Part shown: positions 5,668 through 5,902 of the stretch, piece by piece | Layout: the number at the start of each line of letters is the position of its first letter | Position numbering within the stretch: position 1 is the stretch's first letter | Position numbers and translations under genes: made by a program | The notes under the pieces: generated by a model | What the model saw: the letters and a program-made list of their open reading frames with translations, nothing else | Databases searched by the model: none | What the model was told of the DNA's origin: nothing | Assembly (NCBI GenBank): GCA_017380995.1 | Contig: JAFOCY010000014.1 | Span: 1-5,902, forward strand | DNA from: Oscillibacter sp. | GTDB taxonomy: Bacteria; Bacillota; Clostridia; Oscillospirales; Oscillospiraceae | Reading direction: 5' to 3' | Length of the DNA: 5,902 nt

Positions 5668-5902
5668 AGAAACTTGCCCTGCCTGCGTCGGCTCTCTTGC
5701 TCCTCTTTCTTCTTTCCGCCGTCAACGGCATTGTGCTTTCCCGCAGAGTAGAGCACTGGCAGCACCAGCTCTCTCAGGCGGAGTATTGGGCCGACCAGTC
5801 TCAATGGGACCAAACCATCGCCGCGCTGGAGGAAAGCTACCAGGACTGGCAGCACGCCCAGGGATACCTTCACGTGGTATTGGACCACACCGCCGTAGAC
5901 GA
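5664..5902 (+). CDS. DUF4363-like small exported or membrane-anchored protein, 5' part
   Basis: A gene running off the right edge, with 79 whole codons visible; DUF4363 proteins are usually around 120 residues, so about a third is missing. The start is an ATGA overlap with the DUF421 stop, and AGGAG (5651-5655) sits 8 bases upstream, so translational coupling is likely. Residues 1-25 (MKKLALP then a Leu-rich run) form an N-terminal signal anchor. The rest is a predicted helical segment rich in Gln, His and Trp (Trp32, 42, 48 and 62) with the pattern W-x6-L-x6-W followed by YLHVVLDHTAVD. This resembles the W...L...W...H..ID layout I recall for DUF4363. The assignment rests on that pattern, length and the common pairing with DUF421 genes, not on a search. 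Function is unknown; a partner of the DUF421 protein at the membrane is inferred. Confidence 0.7.
   Translation, partial: MKKLALPASALLLLFLLSAVNGIVLSRRVEHWQHQLSQAEYWADQSQWDQTIAALEESYQDWQHAQGYLHVVLDHTAVD

Noticed and set aside
5352..5888. 178-codon minus-strand open frame over the DUF421/DUF4363 junction
   Set aside because: It lies antisense to two well-supported genes in an operon arrangement, with no ribosome site noted and no recognisable domain.
1..5902. Mobile element, CRISPR array, toxin-antitoxin or defence system
   Set aside because: No transposase, integrase, array-like spaced repeats, terminal repeats or paired small toxin/antitoxin genes were seen; the gene content is housekeeping and envelope functions.

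Overview
The window reads as ordinary chromosome from a Gram-positive, fairly GC-rich member of the Clostridia. The Oscillospiraceae (Flavonifractor/Lawsonibacter-like gut anaerobes) are my best guess. This is inferred from GGAGG-type ribosome sites, sigma-A-type promoters, an S-layer-homology (SLH) surface protein, a YetF-type DUF421 protein next to a DUF4363 protein, and codon use rich in G/C third positions. No plasmid, phage, transposon, CRISPR, tRNA or rRNA signature is visible.

Layout. Bases 1-236 are the 3' end of rlmH (23S rRNA pseudouridine methyltransferase). After a 36-base gap with a strong ribosome site comes a complete phospho-sugar mutase gene (273-2000), closed by a hairpin terminator (2015-2050). 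A well-formed sigma-A promoter (2065-2093) then drives a single-gene unit for an EamA/DMT-family membrane transporter (2134-3030). It converges on a minus-strand gene (4701-3070) for a secreted protein with three SLH repeats and a GH25 muramidase domain. The two convergent stop codons flank one shared 17-bp bidirectional terminator (3029-3067).

The intergenic stretch 4702-4983 is the richest regulatory area. Leftward it carries an extended -10 promoter overlapped by an inverted repeat. The roughly 72-base leader that follows contains a terminator-like hairpin just before the SLH-GH25 start. Rightward it leads into a DUF421 membrane protein (4984-5667). That gene overlaps by 4 bases with the start of a DUF4363-type protein (5664 to beyond the window edge), so the two are very probably one translationally coupled operon.

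Functional picture. rlmH and the mutase are housekeeping genes (ribosome maturation; hexose-phosphate interconversion feeding wall and capsule precursors). The SLH-GH25 protein is a probable wall-anchored autolysin. The DUF421/DUF4363 pair is envelope-associated and of unsettled function. I see no clear new multi-gene system. The items most worth a second look are the attenuator-like leader and operator-like repeat of the SLH-GH25 gene, and the DUF421/DUF4363 pair.
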